DNA of 64,000 bases from Verrucomicrobiota bacterium. GTDB taxonomy: Bacteria > Verrucomicrobiota > Verrucomicrobiia > Verrucomicrobiales > Akkermansiaceae. Where the stretch lies: NCBI GenBank assembly GCA_004294095.1, contig RDZR01000028.1, positions 1 through 64,000 of the forward strand, written 5' to 3'. The translations under genes and the position numbers were made by a program. Shown piece by piece: positions 44,958 through 53,992 of the stretch; within the stretch, counting starts at the first letter, position 1; each line of letters starts with the position of its first letter. The notes beneath the pieces were generated by a model, which saw only the letters and a list, made by a program, of their open reading frames with translations, had not been told where the DNA came from and searched no databases.

Positions 44958-45161
44958 TCATGATGACAGCGCTTGGCGGAACCAAGCGATGACTTGATCG
45001 CGATAGTCAGCGCCGTAAGTCTCGATGAATGGCTTCGTTCCAGGTGCTTTTTCATCCATCAGCGCTGCGATGCGTTCTTCGCAGTATTCCTTGCTGAGGG
45101 TCAGGCCACAACGGCCGGTAATGGCGCTGTGCCATTCATCATATGAGGCGAAAACTTGCAT
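44958..45161 (-). CDS. Small conserved-looking protein, unknown function
   Basis: 67 residues from the ATG at 45161 (MQVFASYDEWHSAITGRCGL); a longer frame reaches 45239 but overlaps hisI. It is soluble, with no motif I recognise. It ends 54 bp before the chosen FeoB start and begins just after hisI, so hisI, this gene and the FeoB-like gene could be one transcript. Confidence 0.45.
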   Translation of the reverse strand: MQVFASYDEWHSAITGRCGLTLSKEYCEERIAALMDEKAPGTKPFIETYGADYRDQVIAWFRQALSS

Positions 45162-45189
45162 GGAATTTAGGTGGATTATATTGAGTGTT

Positions 45190-45699
45190 TTAAAGACGGG
45201 TGGGGTTCGGCACGCCCTGATAAACGGTCTCGGGATCAAACGATTTTGAGTCCTCGATAAAAGTCAATTTCACGGATTTCTCAGCACTGGGACGAATCGG
45301 GATTTCTCGATAAAAACATGACCGATAGCCCACGTGACATGACGCTTCGTTGCCGCCGATGGCAGGTGGAGTCAACTTCACTTCGAGAATCACACAGTCC
45401 TGATCGTCATCAATCAGCATGCGTTGAACGAGCTGAAACATCCCAGAAGTTTCCCCTTTTTTCCACAGTTTCTGCCGCGAGCGCGACCAATAGTGCGCAA
45501 GGCCAGAGGAAATTGTTAGACGCATCGCCTCCGCATTCATGAAAGCGAACATCAGCACCTCGCGAGACCCGGCATGAACTGTGATGCAAGGAATGCAGCC
45601 ATGTTCATCGAATTTGGGCGCGAGCTGATCGCCTTCTTCAACTTGCTCCACCGAGGTGCGAGCAGCGAACGGAATTTGAGATTGAATGGTCTCAGGCAT
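45190..45699 (-). CDS. hisI: Phosphoribosyl-AMP cyclohydrolase HisI
   Basis: Third enzyme of histidine synthesis, opening the adenine ring of PR-AMP; cytoplasmic zinc enzyme. 169 residues, longer than the ~130 core because of a 35-residue N-terminal extension. Family motifs: VLMFAFMNAEAMRLTI, HYWSRSRQKLWKKGETSG, DDDQDCVILEV with a metal-ligand region, and the zinc Cys residues in EASCHVGYRSCFYR. No other his gene is nearby and no HisE domain is fused. Confidence 0.95.
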   Translation of the reverse strand: MPETIQSQIPFAARTSVEQVEEGDQLAPKFDEHGCIPCITVHAGSREVLMFAFMNAEAMRLTISSGLAHYWSRSRQKLWKKGETSGMFQLVQRMLIDDDQDCVILEVKLTPPAIGGNEASCHVGYRSCFYREIPIRPSAEKSVKLTFIEDSKSFDPETVYQGVPNPTRL

Positions 45700-45941
45700 G
45701 TTGATTTCTGTATTATTAAATGGGATCTTCGTTTCGCCGCAGTTTCCATTCCAGCGGTGCGCAATTCCTTGAAGGAAAAAAACCTAAGCTCGGCAGTAAC
45801 GCAAGTAATATGCAAGTGCTGAGGCGGTATCGATCATATATTTTCATAGCGAGCTTCAGGGGTTTAGAAAAAGACGCTGTTTGTGAATCCGTGCTGCAAT
45901 CCTATTTTCCCAATGATTTTCAGATTTACTCTTTAATTTTA

Positions 45942-46000
45942 CATTAATGACGAATTATCTTGTTTTGTGCATTCAATTCGCCACATTAGGCGCATTAATG
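45942..46000 (+). promoter_or_regulatory. Candidate hipBA operator: two CATTAATG palindromes
   Basis: The palindrome CATTAATG occurs at 45942-45949 and again at 45993-46000, 51 bp apart (about five helical turns), in the region containing the hipB start. HipB-type antitoxins repress their own operon by binding repeated palindromes here, so these are plausible sites; binding is inferred. Confidence 0.4.
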
Positions 46001-46348
46001 AAAATAAATTCAAACTCCACCGATGATGTTCTGCTCAAAGAAATTGGAGCGCGGCTGGCGAGCTTGCGGATTGAGCAAAACCTCACACAAGCCGCATTGG
46101 CCGAGCAGGCGGGAATTTCCAAACGCACAGTGGAGCGGCTAGAATCCGGCGCAGTGGCGACCCAGCTCTCTGGATTTTTACGCATTTGTCGCGTGCTCAA
46201 GATCATCGATCGCATCGATGCATTGCTGCCGGAAGTATCGCTCAGCCCAATGGCTCAATTGCGGGAAGAAGGGCGGAAACGGCAACGTGCGACTGGCCAA
46301 AAAACGCTTTCAGCTCCCCAAAAATGGACGTGGAATAAAAATTCATGA
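45998..46348 (+). CDS. hipB: HipB-like XRE-family antitoxin
   Basis: About 116 residues from the ATG at 45998 (MKINSNSTDD); an ATG at 45947 is possible. The XRE helix-turn-helix is clear: IGARLASLRIEQNLTQAALA, EQAGISKRTVERLESG. It overlaps hipA by ATGA at 46345-46348, the usual translational coupling. It should bind operator DNA and neutralise HipA. Confidence 0.88.
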   Translation: MKINSNSTDDVLLKEIGARLASLRIEQNLTQAALAEQAGISKRTVERLESGAVATQLSGFLRICRVLKIIDRIDALLPEVSLSPMAQLREEGRKRQRATGQKTLSAPQKWTWNKNS

Positions 46349-47649
46349 TCGCAAAAGTCAATCTCTGGGGGCGAACGATCGGCGCGGTTTTGCTCGAAGA
46401 AGGGCGCGATACCGCTGCATTTCAATACGATGCTGAGTTCGCGCACAGTGGCATTCAACTCTCGCCACTGATGATGCCATTGAGCGAACGGGTTTATGAA
46501 TTTCCCGCGCTGCCAAAGGCCACATTTCACGGCCTGCCCGGCATGTTGGCGGACTCACTTCCAGATAAGTTTGGAAATTTATTGATCGATGCTTGGCTTG
46601 CCACTCAGGGCCGCGGCTCGAGCAGCTTTAGCGCGGTTGAGCGGCTTTGCTACACTGGCAACCGAGGAACGGGAGCACTGGAATTTTCACCCGTGCTTGG
46701 GCCCAAGGAGCGGAAATCATCCAAAATGGATATCGATGCGTTGGTGCAACTGGCCAGTGAAGTGCTCACCCATCGCCACCGATTGCACGAGCATTTTGAC
46801 GAAGACCGGAAAGCGGACGCTCTGAGGGCCATCCTACGCGTCGGAACGTCAGCCGGCGGAGCGCGTGCTAAAGCCGTGATTGCTTGGAATCGCCAAACTC
46901 ATGAGGTGCGGTCTGGGCAAATTCCGGCCGGGGATGGCTTCGAATACTGGCTGCTCAAATTCGATGGCGTTTCTGGCAACAAGGACAAAGAAATCGAGGA
47001 TCCAAAAGGTTACGGTGCCATTGAATACGCGTATTACCTAATGGCCAAAGCCGCGGGCATCACCATGAGCGAGTGCTGCTTACTTGAAGAAAACGACCGC
47101 CGCCACTTCATGACGCGGCGCTTCGATCGCCTAGCCGGTGGAAAAAAACTCCACATGCAATCACTCTGCGCGCTAGCACATTTTGATTTCAACCAAGCCG
47201 GTGCCTATAGCTACGAGCAAGCGCTCCTGACTCTGCGACAACTGAATTTACCGATGGCCACAATCGAAGAACAATTCCGCCGCATGGCCTTCAACATCAT
47301 CGCCCGCAATCAGGACGATCACGTCAAAAACATCTCCTTTTTGATGAACCAGCAGGGCGAGTGGTCGCTGGCCCCAGCCTACGACATCACTTACAGCTAC
47401 AATCCGAGCGGCGCATGGACTGCCACGCACCAAATGACACTCAATGGCAAACGCGATCGCTTCAGCCACCAAGACTTTGACGCATGCGCGCAATCAGCTC
47501 TGATGAAACGTGGCCGCGCAGCGAGCATCCTAACAGAAGTTCTCGCCGCAGTCCGCGATTGGCGGAATTTCGCAACTCAAGCAAAAATCCCTGACGATTG
47601 GCAAAAAATGATTCAAAATAGCCATCGCTTGGAGCTTTCCAAAAAATAA
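46345..47649 (+). CDS. hipA: HipA-like Ser/Thr kinase toxin
   Basis: 434 residues, full length. An N-terminal HipA domain (FHGLPGMLADSLPDKFGNLL) precedes a PI3K-like kinase core with the Gly-rich loop GTSAGGARAKA, substrate region FDGVSGNKDKE, catalytic RNQDDHVKNISFL, and metal-binding PAYDITYSY. E. coli HipA phosphorylates glutamyl-tRNA synthetase and causes growth arrest and persistence. Nothing suggests decay, unlike the toxins at 41-42.7 kb. Confidence 0.92.
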   Translation: MIAKVNLWGRTIGAVLLEEGRDTAAFQYDAEFAHSGIQLSPLMMPLSERVYEFPALPKATFHGLPGMLADSLPDKFGNLLIDAWLATQGRGSSSFSAVERLCYTGNRGTGALEFSPVLGPKERKSSKMDIDALVQLASEVLTHRHRLHEHFDEDRKADALRAILRVGTSAGGARAKAVIAWNRQTHEVRSGQIPAGDGFEYWLLKFDGVSGNKDKEIEDPKGYGAIEYAYYLMAKAAGITMSECCLLEENDRRHFMTRRFDRLAGGKKLHMQSLCALAHFDFNQAGAYSYEQALLTLRQLNLPMATIEEQFRRMAFNIIARNQDDHVKNISFLMNQQGEWSLAPAYDITYSYNPSGAWTATHQMTLNGKRDRFSHQDFDACAQSALMKRGRAASILTEVLAAVRDWRNFATQAKIPDDWQKMIQNSHRLELSKK

Positions 47650-47677
47650 ACTCCCCACGCGCAGTTGCTGGCCAATT

Positions 47678-47989
47678 TCAGGATTTTTCATACTTCTCCG
47701 CACGCAGCACATCCACATCCGCCGCGTAAACGATGACCGACCAATCGGCAAAATAGTTGCACGCAATTTCATCCATGATGCGATCCGCGCGGTGCGTGGA
47801 AATGAGCGTGTCGATTTGCACATTGCTACCCTCCAACTCGGAGGCTCGGCTGCCATGCGCGCCCTCGCCTTGCACGGGTGTGAGCGTCCAACCGGTAGCA
47901 CCATGCTTGCGTAAAAGATCGAGAATCTCGTCACGCAGCACGCGCTCGGCGATGATGCTAACTTTGCGAAGTTGAATTTTTACAGCCAT
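47678..47989 (-). CDS. P-II-like regulatory protein (SbtB type)
   Basis: 103 residues from the ATG at 47989 (MAVKIQLRKVSIIAERVLRD). The ferredoxin-like PII fold is recognisable, with a T-loop region HGATGWTLTPVQGEG and a B-loop-like segment. The C-terminal CGPxGC motif of some cyanobacterial SbtB proteins is absent. The gene overlaps the end of the SbtA-like transporter by 10 bp, the arrangement known for SbtA/SbtB, where SbtB binds adenine nucleotides and inhibits bicarbonate uptake. Confidence 0.8.
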   Translation of the reverse strand: MAVKIQLRKVSIIAERVLRDEILDLLRKHGATGWTLTPVQGEGAHGSRASELEGSNVQIDTLISTHRADRIMDEIACNYFADWSVIVYAADVDVLRAEKYEKS

Positions 47990-48942
47990 CGTTGGAGAAG
48001 GATTGCGATTTTCTGATAGAGTGGAATGCCCAGGGCAAGATTGAATGGAAAAGTGATGCCCAACGCCATGGTAAGATAATACGCAGGATTGGCTTTTGGC
48101 AATGCCACACGCACAGCTGCCGGTGCGGCAATGTAAGAAGCGCTCGATGCCATCGCCCCAAGCACGGCCGCTCCGCCCACAGACATGCCCGCCACCAGCG
48201 CCACGGCGACTCCGAGAAATCCGTGCAACACCGGAATCAAGCATCCGAGCACTAACAACCGCGCGCCAGCTCGTTTCGCATCGCGCAGCCGTTTGCCGGC
48301 GGACAAGCCTAACTCGATCATGAAAATGCACAGCGCTCCCTTAAATGCCGTGCTGAAAAATACCTGCACGTCATGCAATTTCGCCGGGCCGCAAAGCGCG
48401 CCAATGATCAATCCCCCGCCTAACAGAACGATGCTCTTGCCCGTGATCACCTCGTGCAATGCGCGCTTCCAACTATTTTTGTTGGTGCTACTCGAGTTCG
48501 CAAAAAGCAATGCAACGATGATGCCGGGCACTTCCAACATCGCTACCAACGCTGGCAAATATCCCTCTGCCGTCATCCCAGCTCTCTTCACCGCCTCGCC
48601 CGCTGCCAAAAACGTCACCACCGAAACAGATCCATAATGCGCAGCCACCGCCGCTGAGTCTTCCACCCCCAAGCGACCGAATTTTCGCATCAAAAAATAC
48701 GCAGAAATGGGCGTGATCACTCCTAACAATAACGTCAGCAATCCGGGGATCATCACCTCGCTCACTGGCGTGGAAGCCAACGCCGAGCCGCCCTTCAATC
48801 CAATCGCCAGTAACAGATAAATCGAAAGCCCTTGATAAATTTGCTCCGGCACAAACAGATCACTCTTAATCCAGCGCGCGACGATTCCTAACACAAAACA
48901 CAGAACAACCGGTGAGATTAAATTATCCGTTATCAACTGCAT
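47980..48942 (-). CDS. SbtA-like sodium-dependent bicarbonate transporter
   Basis: About 320 residues from the ATG at 48942 (MQLITDNLISPVVLCFVLGI); a longer frame upstream to 49185 has no family sequence and overlaps the next gene's start. About ten hydrophobic segments in two inverted halves, with the family blocks LSIYLLLAIGLKGG, AAHYGSVSVVTFLAAGE, and VLGAMASSASYIAAPAAVR. It overlaps the PII-like gene by 10 bp. In cyanobacteria SbtA supplies inorganic carbon for fixation; in a presumed heterotroph bicarbonate could feed carboxylases. Substrate is inferred. Confidence 0.85.
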   Translation of the reverse strand: MQLITDNLISPVVLCFVLGIVARWIKSDLFVPEQIYQGLSIYLLLAIGLKGGSALASTPVSEVMIPGLLTLLLGVITPISAYFLMRKFGRLGVEDSAAVAAHYGSVSVVTFLAAGEAVKRAGMTAEGYLPALVAMLEVPGIIVALLFANSSSTNKNSWKRALHEVITGKSIVLLGGGLIIGALCGPAKLHDVQVFFSTAFKGALCIFMIELGLSAGKRLRDAKRAGARLLVLGCLIPVLHGFLGVAVALVAGMSVGGAAVLGAMASSASYIAAPAAVRVALPKANPAYYLTMALGITFPFNLALGIPLYQKIAILLQRWL

Positions 48943-49044
48943 CGCGCGCCATCTCACCCCACTCCGCCGCAGGATGCAAGCACTCGGCATGGCACTTGCA
49001 GAAAAGCATTTCCATTTTTGAAAAATATACGCTAATGTGATTTT

Positions 49045-49764
49045 ATGAAATGGATCATTCCCGCGTTCTTTCTCATGACCATCTCGCATGGCTTGGCGCA
49101 ACTCACGCCCGACACACGCAAACAAGGCATCGATTCCGAGCCCGGAGTCGTTTACATGGAGCCACTTTTCTCCAAACCCATCCAACTCTTCGTAGCCAAA
49201 GACGCACCCGTTTTTTCAGATAAAGACGGTAAAAACCGGCTTGGCACGCTCATGGCTAATCAAACCGTCCGGTTGGAAGCAATTTCTGAGCGCAGCTACC
49301 GCGTTCGTGGCCGCGGAAAGACCGACGGCATCGCTGGCTGGGTCGGGCCGTGGGCATTCACTTCAGAAAAACATCCGGATTTTGAAAATCAGCTCAAAGC
49401 GTTATACCAACGGCAAATTCAAGTCCAAGAACTGATTGCGGCCCGCGCCGTGGCCGTGGGCATGACCTATGACGAAGTCACGCAAGCTCTCGGCAAACCG
49501 AAAAAAACGTCCGTGCGCAAGACCGAAACAGGCGAGACATCCGTGTGGGAATTCGTTGAAGTTAAAGAGACTAAGCACTACGTGCGGCGGGTCAATCCGG
49601 TCACGGGCGACGTTTTTCGCCAACTTTCGCACGTCACTCAAGAGGAGACCAAACGCACCAACGTCGAGTTCACTGATCAATTAGTTTCCGCAGTGGAGCA
49701 CAAAGAAGATCACACGGCGGGCAACCTGCGCATCGTCGTCCCACCATTGGTTTTTGGCTGGTGA
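49045..49764 (+). CDS. Exported protein with SH3-like and BamE/SmpA-like parts
   Basis: 239 residues with a signal peptide (MKWIIPAFFLMTISHGLA). Residues 50-110 look like a bacterial SH3 domain (VAKDAPVFSDKDGKNRLGTL, WVGPWAF). Residues 130-200 contain AVGMTYDEVTQALGKPKKTS, the pattern of small BamE/SmpA-type folds. Function unknown; periplasmic. It ends 1 bp from the convergent mnmG stop. Confidence 0.55.
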   Translation: MKWIIPAFFLMTISHGLAQLTPDTRKQGIDSEPGVVYMEPLFSKPIQLFVAKDAPVFSDKDGKNRLGTLMANQTVRLEAISERSYRVRGRGKTDGIAGWVGPWAFTSEKHPDFENQLKALYQRQIQVQELIAARAVAVGMTYDEVTQALGKPKKTSVRKTETGETSVWEFVEVKETKHYVRRVNPVTGDVFRQLSHVTQEETKRTNVEFTDQLVSAVEHKEDHTAGNLRIVVPPLVFGW

Positions 49765-49765
49765 T

Positions 49766-51655
49766 TCAACTATCGGCTGAGCAAGCGGCGGCTTGCTCAC
49801 GCTCGGATTTTTCAATCCAAATCACCAACAGCGCCACATCAGCGGGCGTAATCCCCGGAATGCGTCCTGCTTGGCCAACGGTGGACGGGCGGATTTCCGT
49901 AAATCTCACCTGCGCCTCTTTTTTTAAGCCACGAATAGTAGAGAAATCCAGACCGATCGGAATGTTTCTCTCCTCTTGTCGAGACATGCGGTCAATTTGC
50001 ACCTGTTGGCGGACCAAGTGGCCCTCATATTTAAAATCCGTCTCGATCGATTCCCAAATCTCCGGCTGATAGCGGGCACGTAAATCATCTGGTAAATCCT
50101 GCCATTGGCTTTCATTGCGGCGGAACCACAAATCGAGCTTCACACCCGCGTGATTCGTCTGCCGGACCCATGAGCCAGCTTCCGCGAGTTGTTCGATTTT
50201 TTTTTCGGCGCGGGCCACGCGCTCTCCGGCCACGAGGCCGATTTTTGCCGCGACCGGGGTGAGCCGGATGTCCGCATTGTCCTGCCGCAGCCGCAAGCGA
50301 TACTCTGCACGGCTGGTAAACATGCGATACGGTTCTGTGCAACCACGAGTGACCAAATCATCAATCATCACGCCGAGATATGCTTGATCGCGTCCAAGAA
50401 CCCATGGGCTGCGGCCAAGGACTTTGAGCGCAGCATTCGCACCCGCAATGAGACCTTGCCCCGCCGCTTCTTCATAACCGGAGGTGCCGTTGATTTGCCC
50501 AGCAAAATACAAATGGCTCACCAGCTTGGTCTCTAGCGTGGACGAAAGCTGCGTGGGCGGACAGAAATCATACTCCACCGCGTAGCCTGGGCGCAAAATT
50601 TCGCAGCGCTCAAGGCCCGGAATCGTCCTCAAAAAGGCCAACTGAACTTCATAAGGCAGGGAAGTCGAAACCCCATTCACATACATTTCATGCGTGTCGC
50701 GGCCTTCCGGCTCTAGGAAAATTTGGTGGCGCTCTTTTTCTGCGAACCGCACGACCTTATCCTCGATCGACGGACAATAGCGCGGACCCACACCCTCGAT
50801 GATGCCACAATACATCGGCGATTGATGCAAATTCGCACGGATGATGTCGTGCGTTTCAGGCCGCGTGTAGGTGATCCAGCAGGGCAATTGTTCCACGTGG
50901 AACGCGGGGTCGCCCCACGGATTGAGCGTAAAAAGATCATTCGGCTCGCGCGTCAAGGTATCCGCTATGAAACTGAACTTCGGCACTGGTTCGTCGCCGG
51001 GCTGGCGCTCGCACTGGGAAAAATCGATACTGCGAGCGTTGAGGCGGCATGGAGTGCCGGTTTTGAAGCGATTGACTTGAAAGCCTAAATGTTTGAGCGA
51101 TTCGGATACTTGGGAACTCGCGTCTCCCATGCGTCCGCCTTTTTCGTTTTTGAGCCCAACGTGCATCAATCCGCCCATGAATGTGCCTGCGCTGAGCACT
51201 ACCGAGCGAGCGTGAATTTGCATCCCAAGAGTCGTCGCAATGCCGAAAATTTGATCTCGCTCGACGAGTAGCTCTGCCACATTCGCCTGATGGATCTCCA
51301 GATTCTCAGTTTCCTCCAAAACTCGCTTGAGACGAAATTGATAGGCTTTTTTATCGCATTGAGCGCGCGGTGCGCGGACCGATGGTCCTTTGGATGCGTT
51401 TAGCATGCGCCATTGGATGGCCGTCGCATCTGTATTGAGTGCCATCGCGCCGCCGAGTGCGTCGATTTCCCGCACCATGTGGCCTTTGGCTAGTCCACCG
51501 ATCGCGGGATTGCATGACATTTGGCCGATCGTATCCAAATTCTGCGTCAATAGCCCGACTTGCGCGCCAAGACGAGTGGCGGCAAGCGCGGCTTCGATGC
51601 CTGCATGGCCGGCGCCAATCACCAGGACATCATAGATTTTAGGATAGCGAAACAT
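49766..51655 (-). CDS. mnmG: tRNA uridine-34 modification enzyme MnmG (GidA)
   Basis: FAD protein that, with MnmE, installs carboxymethylaminomethyl groups at the wobble uridine. 629 residues: FAD site [43 protein letters not shown], and late [14 protein letters not shown] and [25 protein letters not shown]. The gene is often close to the replication origin and to parAB in bacteria; here a parS palindrome lies inside it and another follows its start. mnmE and rsmG are not in the window. Confidence 0.97.
   Translation of the reverse strand: MFRYPKIYDVLVIGAGHAGIEAALAATRLGAQVGLLTQNLDTIGQMSCNPAIGGLAKGHMVREIDALGGAMALNTDATAIQWRMLNASKGPSVRAPRAQCDKKAYQFRLKRVLEETENLEIHQANVAELLVERDQIFGIATTLGMQIHARSVVLSAGTFMGGLMHVGLKNEKGGRMGDASSQVSESLKHLGFQVNRFKTGTPCRLNARSIDFSQCERQPGDEPVPKFSFIADTLTREPNDLFTLNPWGDPAFHVEQLPCWITYTRPETHDIIRANLHQSPMYCGIIEGVGPRYCPSIEDKVVRFAEKERHQIFLEPEGRDTHEMYVNGVSTSLPYEVQLAFLRTIPGLERCEILRPGYAVEYDFCPPTQLSSTLETKLVSHLYFAGQINGTSGYEEAAGQGLIAGANAALKVLGRSPWVLGRDQAYLGVMIDDLVTRGCTEPYRMFTSRAEYRLRLRQDNADIRLTPVAAKIGLVAGERVARAEKKIEQLAEAGSWVRQTNHAGVKLDLWFRRNESQWQDLPDDLRARYQPEIWESIETDFKYEGHLVRQQVQIDRMSRQEERNIPIGLDFSTIRGLKKEAQVRFTEIRPSTVGQAGRIPGITPADVALLVIWIEKSEREQAAACSADS
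50890..50903. other. parS: parS site 1 (ParB-binding centromere)
   Basis: Perfect 14-bp palindrome GTTCCACGTGGAAC, preceded by T. It matches the Pseudomonas-type parS TGTTCCACGTGGAACA at 15 of 16 positions. Located inside mnmG. Confidence 0.85.
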
Positions 51656-51725
51656 GGATCAGTTAGTCAGGGCCGCAGCATAGGACGAGATCCGAGAAGC
51701 TCAAGTGCGGAAAAATCGGGGGAAA

Positions 51726-51739
51726 GTTCCACGTGGAAC
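51726..51739. other. parS: parS site 2 (ParB-binding centromere)
   Basis: Second perfect GTTCCACGTGGAAC, followed by A, again 15 of 16 matches to the consensus. It lies in the 92-bp gap between mnmG and cdd, 836 bp from site 1. Two identical 14-mers this close are not expected by chance. Confidence 0.88.
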
Positions 51740-51747
51740 AACGCGTC

Positions 51748-52140
51748 TCATGGCGGCGCATCGAGAATTCCCGCGCTGGCTCGCGGCAAGAGTTCTTCGA
51801 GTGACATTTCGAGGCGTTGCGCACGATTGGCCATCATGACCACCGGCACGCCGAATTCTGCCATGACTTGGCGGCAGGCACCGCATGGTGAAATGGGCAC
51901 TTGGGTATCTGCGACGACGGCGATGGCCAAAAATTCCATCTTGCCCGCGGCGACCGCTGAGCCGATGGCCACGCGTTCGGCACATTGAGTGAGGCTGTAG
52001 GAAATATTTTCAACATTGCAACCCGAGAAGATCGATCCATCTGCGGCGAGCAGTGCTGCACCGACGCGGAAATTGGAGTAGGGGGCGTAGGCGTTTTCAC
52101 GGGCAGCCCATGCGTGTTCAAGCAGCGTTTCCCAAATCAT
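51748..52140 (-). CDS. cdd: Cytidine deaminase
   Basis: About 130 residues from the ATG at 52140 (MIWETLLEHAWAARENAYAPYSNF), the usual length for the small tetrameric class. Zinc and catalytic motifs: NVENISYSLTQCAERVAIGS (Cys-Ala-Glu) and PCGACRQVMAEF. It deaminates cytidine and deoxycytidine for pyrimidine salvage. A frame extends upstream to 52254 but overlaps the divergent gene and has no family sequence. Confidence 0.95.
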   Translation of the reverse strand: MIWETLLEHAWAARENAYAPYSNFRVGAALLAADGSIFSGCNVENISYSLTQCAERVAIGSAVAAGKMEFLAIAVVADTQVPISPCGACRQVMAEFGVPVVMMANRAQRLEMSLEELLPRASAGILDAPP

Positions 52141-52252
52141 GGGGTTATGTAAAACTGAAAGATCTGCTTGAAAACCAAAAACCGCCACTTTCTTAGGATT
52201 CGAGCAATTTTTCGCTAGAACATGAGCAATAATCGATACACAATGCCTTGTC

Positions 52253-52825
52253 ATGCAGCGCTACATCCCACTTGTGTTGATTCTCGGGCTACTGATCGGC
52301 TTCCGATTACTAGGCAGTGCTTTTCCCGAATATTTACCAAATTTCCAGCCACTGACGGCGATTTTTTTCTGTGGATGTCTTCTGGCGACTGGTTGGAAAG
52401 GCTACGCAATGCCGCTGGCAGTGTGGTTGGTGACGTATCCATTTGCCACGGGGCCAGTGGGGGATTGGGGGATTTTCCTCACGGCAGGCATCTGCCTTTC
52501 CCTCATGTATGTGCTAGGTCTTGGCTTCCGGCGTTTTTCTACAATGTGGGTCTGGCTGGGTTCTGCCTTGGCTGCCGTTTTATTTCACACCCTCACCTGC
52601 ACTCTCGCGTGGGCGATTGATCCGATGTATGCAAAAACGGGTCTTGGTCTGTGGCAGTCATTATGGTTGGGGCCAGATATCGCCGGCGCATTGCCATCGT
52701 GGGTTTTCTTGAGAAATATGTGCGCTGCAAATTTGATCTTTACAGGCATCATTCTTATGGCCAATTGCCGCATGCCGAGTTTAGGTTCTGCGCCATCAGT
52801 TTCCAAACAACCCGTGCTTTCCTGA
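52253..52825 (+). CDS. DUF6580-like membrane protein
   Basis: 190 residues with about five hydrophobic segments (LVLILGLLIGFRLLG, LTAIFFCGCLLATG, IFLTAGICLSLMYVLG, SALAAVLFHTLTCTLAW). The PNFQPLTAIFFC pattern is that of DUF6580/ECF-transporter S-component-like proteins. Function unknown. It ends 43 bp before pdhA on the same strand and is the first gene of the plus-strand series that fills most of the right side of the window. Confidence 0.65.
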   Translation: MQRYIPLVLILGLLIGFRLLGSAFPEYLPNFQPLTAIFFCGCLLATGWKGYAMPLAVWLVTYPFATGPVGDWGIFLTAGICLSLMYVLGLGFRRFSTMWVWLGSALAAVLFHTLTCTLAWAIDPMYAKTGLGLWQSLWLGPDIAGALPSWVFLRNMCAANLIFTGIILMANCRMPSLGSAPSVSKQPVLS

Positions 52826-52868
52826 TTTTCCACTTCCCGTCATTCCTGTCAATTTTTCATCGATTCCC

Positions 52869-53957
52869 ATGCTCCAAGCTAGCCCCGCCAGTTTAGATTT
52901 TGCCAACTCACCGATCAATCAAGCACTGACTGCTGGAGATAAGGTGAATCTTTACAAGCAGATGGTCCGCATCCGTCGCTTTGAACAAGCATCGCTCAAG
53001 TATTACAATGCCGGACGGATGGCCGGATTTTTGCATTTGTATATTGGCCAAGAGGCGGTGGCAGTCGGCACGATTTCTCTCGGTGGAGCAGATGATCACT
53101 TCATCACTGCCTATCGGGATCACGGCCATGCGTTGGCTGTCGGCATGTCGATGGATGAGTGCATGGCGGAAATGTTTGGCAAGCAAACGGGCTGCTCAAA
53201 GGGCAAAGGAGGCTCCATGCACTTTTTCGCACCGGATAAAAATTATTGGGGCGGGCACGGCATCGTCGGAGGACAAACGCCGCTCGGCCTTGGATTGGCC
53301 TATGGTCTGAAATATCTTGGCCGCGAGGGCTGCTGCCTGTGTTATTTGGGCGATGGTGCGGTGAATCAAGGTGCCTATCACGAATCACTCAATCTCGCCG
53401 CTTTATTTGATATTCCGGTCATTTATGTGATTGAGAATAATGGATACTCGATGGGAACATCGCAAAAGCGCTCCTCAGCTTATCAATCGTGCTTGGCCGA
53501 GCGTGCAGAAGCCTACGGCATCGAGTGGGATGTGATCAATGGCTCAGATATTTACGAAGTGCGGGCAAAAACGCACATCGCCATGGAGCGCGCGCGAAAG
53601 CAGCATCAGCCGTCGGTCATTGAAATTGATACCTATCGCTACTATGGGCACAGCGTGGCAGATGCGAATCACAAAAAATACCGCACTCCCGAGGAGATTG
53701 AGAACTACAAACTCAATCATGACCCGATATCTGTGTTCCGCACTCGCTTGGTTGCGGAAGGCGTGCTGACTAACGAACAAGCCGAAAGCATCTCGAAGGA
53801 TGCCGCAGCAGAAGCCGCACGATCCGTGAAATTTGCGGAAGAATCCGCAGCTCCAACGGTCGCAGACATCGGAACTGATGTGTATTGGGAAAGTGATCAT
53901 CAAACGGCTGCTTCTAAAATTGGGCGCCACTTTTTCAACGATACAGCCGTTCAGTAA
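52869..53957 (+). CDS. pdhA: Pyruvate dehydrogenase E1 component, alpha subunit
   Basis: 362 residues. Thiamine diphosphate site GDGAVNQGAYHESLNLAALF ... IENNGYSMGTSQKRS, preceded by ITAYRDHGHALAVG and SKGKGGSMHFF, all typical of E1 alpha. With E1 beta it decarboxylates pyruvate and acetylates the lipoyl arm of E2 in the cytoplasm. The beta subunit begins 35 bp downstream. The HPSVIEIDTYRYYGHSV-type end is also present (QPSVIEIDTYRYYGHS). Confidence 0.95.
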   Translation: MLQASPASLDFANSPINQALTAGDKVNLYKQMVRIRRFEQASLKYYNAGRMAGFLHLYIGQEAVAVGTISLGGADDHFITAYRDHGHALAVGMSMDECMAEMFGKQTGCSKGKGGSMHFFAPDKNYWGGHGIVGGQTPLGLGLAYGLKYLGREGCCLCYLGDGAVNQGAYHESLNLAALFDIPVIYVIENNGYSMGTSQKRSSAYQSCLAERAEAYGIEWDVINGSDIYEVRAKTHIAMERARKQHQPSVIEIDTYRYYGHSVADANHKKYRTPEEIENYKLNHDPISVFRTRLVAEGVLTNEQAESISKDAAAEAARSVKFAEESAAPTVADIGTDVYWESDHQTAASKIGRHFFNDTAVQ

Positions 53958-53992
53958 AAACACCCACTGTTACTCATTTTTCAAAATCTACC

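Noticed and set aside
45470-45482. TTTTCCACA in hisI as an origin DnaA box
   Set aside because: A single variant box inside a coding region with no cluster around it.
47990-48331. Long upstream extension of the PII-like gene frame
   Set aside because: The added ~114 residues are the reverse-frame shadow of sbtA, with no family sequence. The real start is the ATG at 47989.
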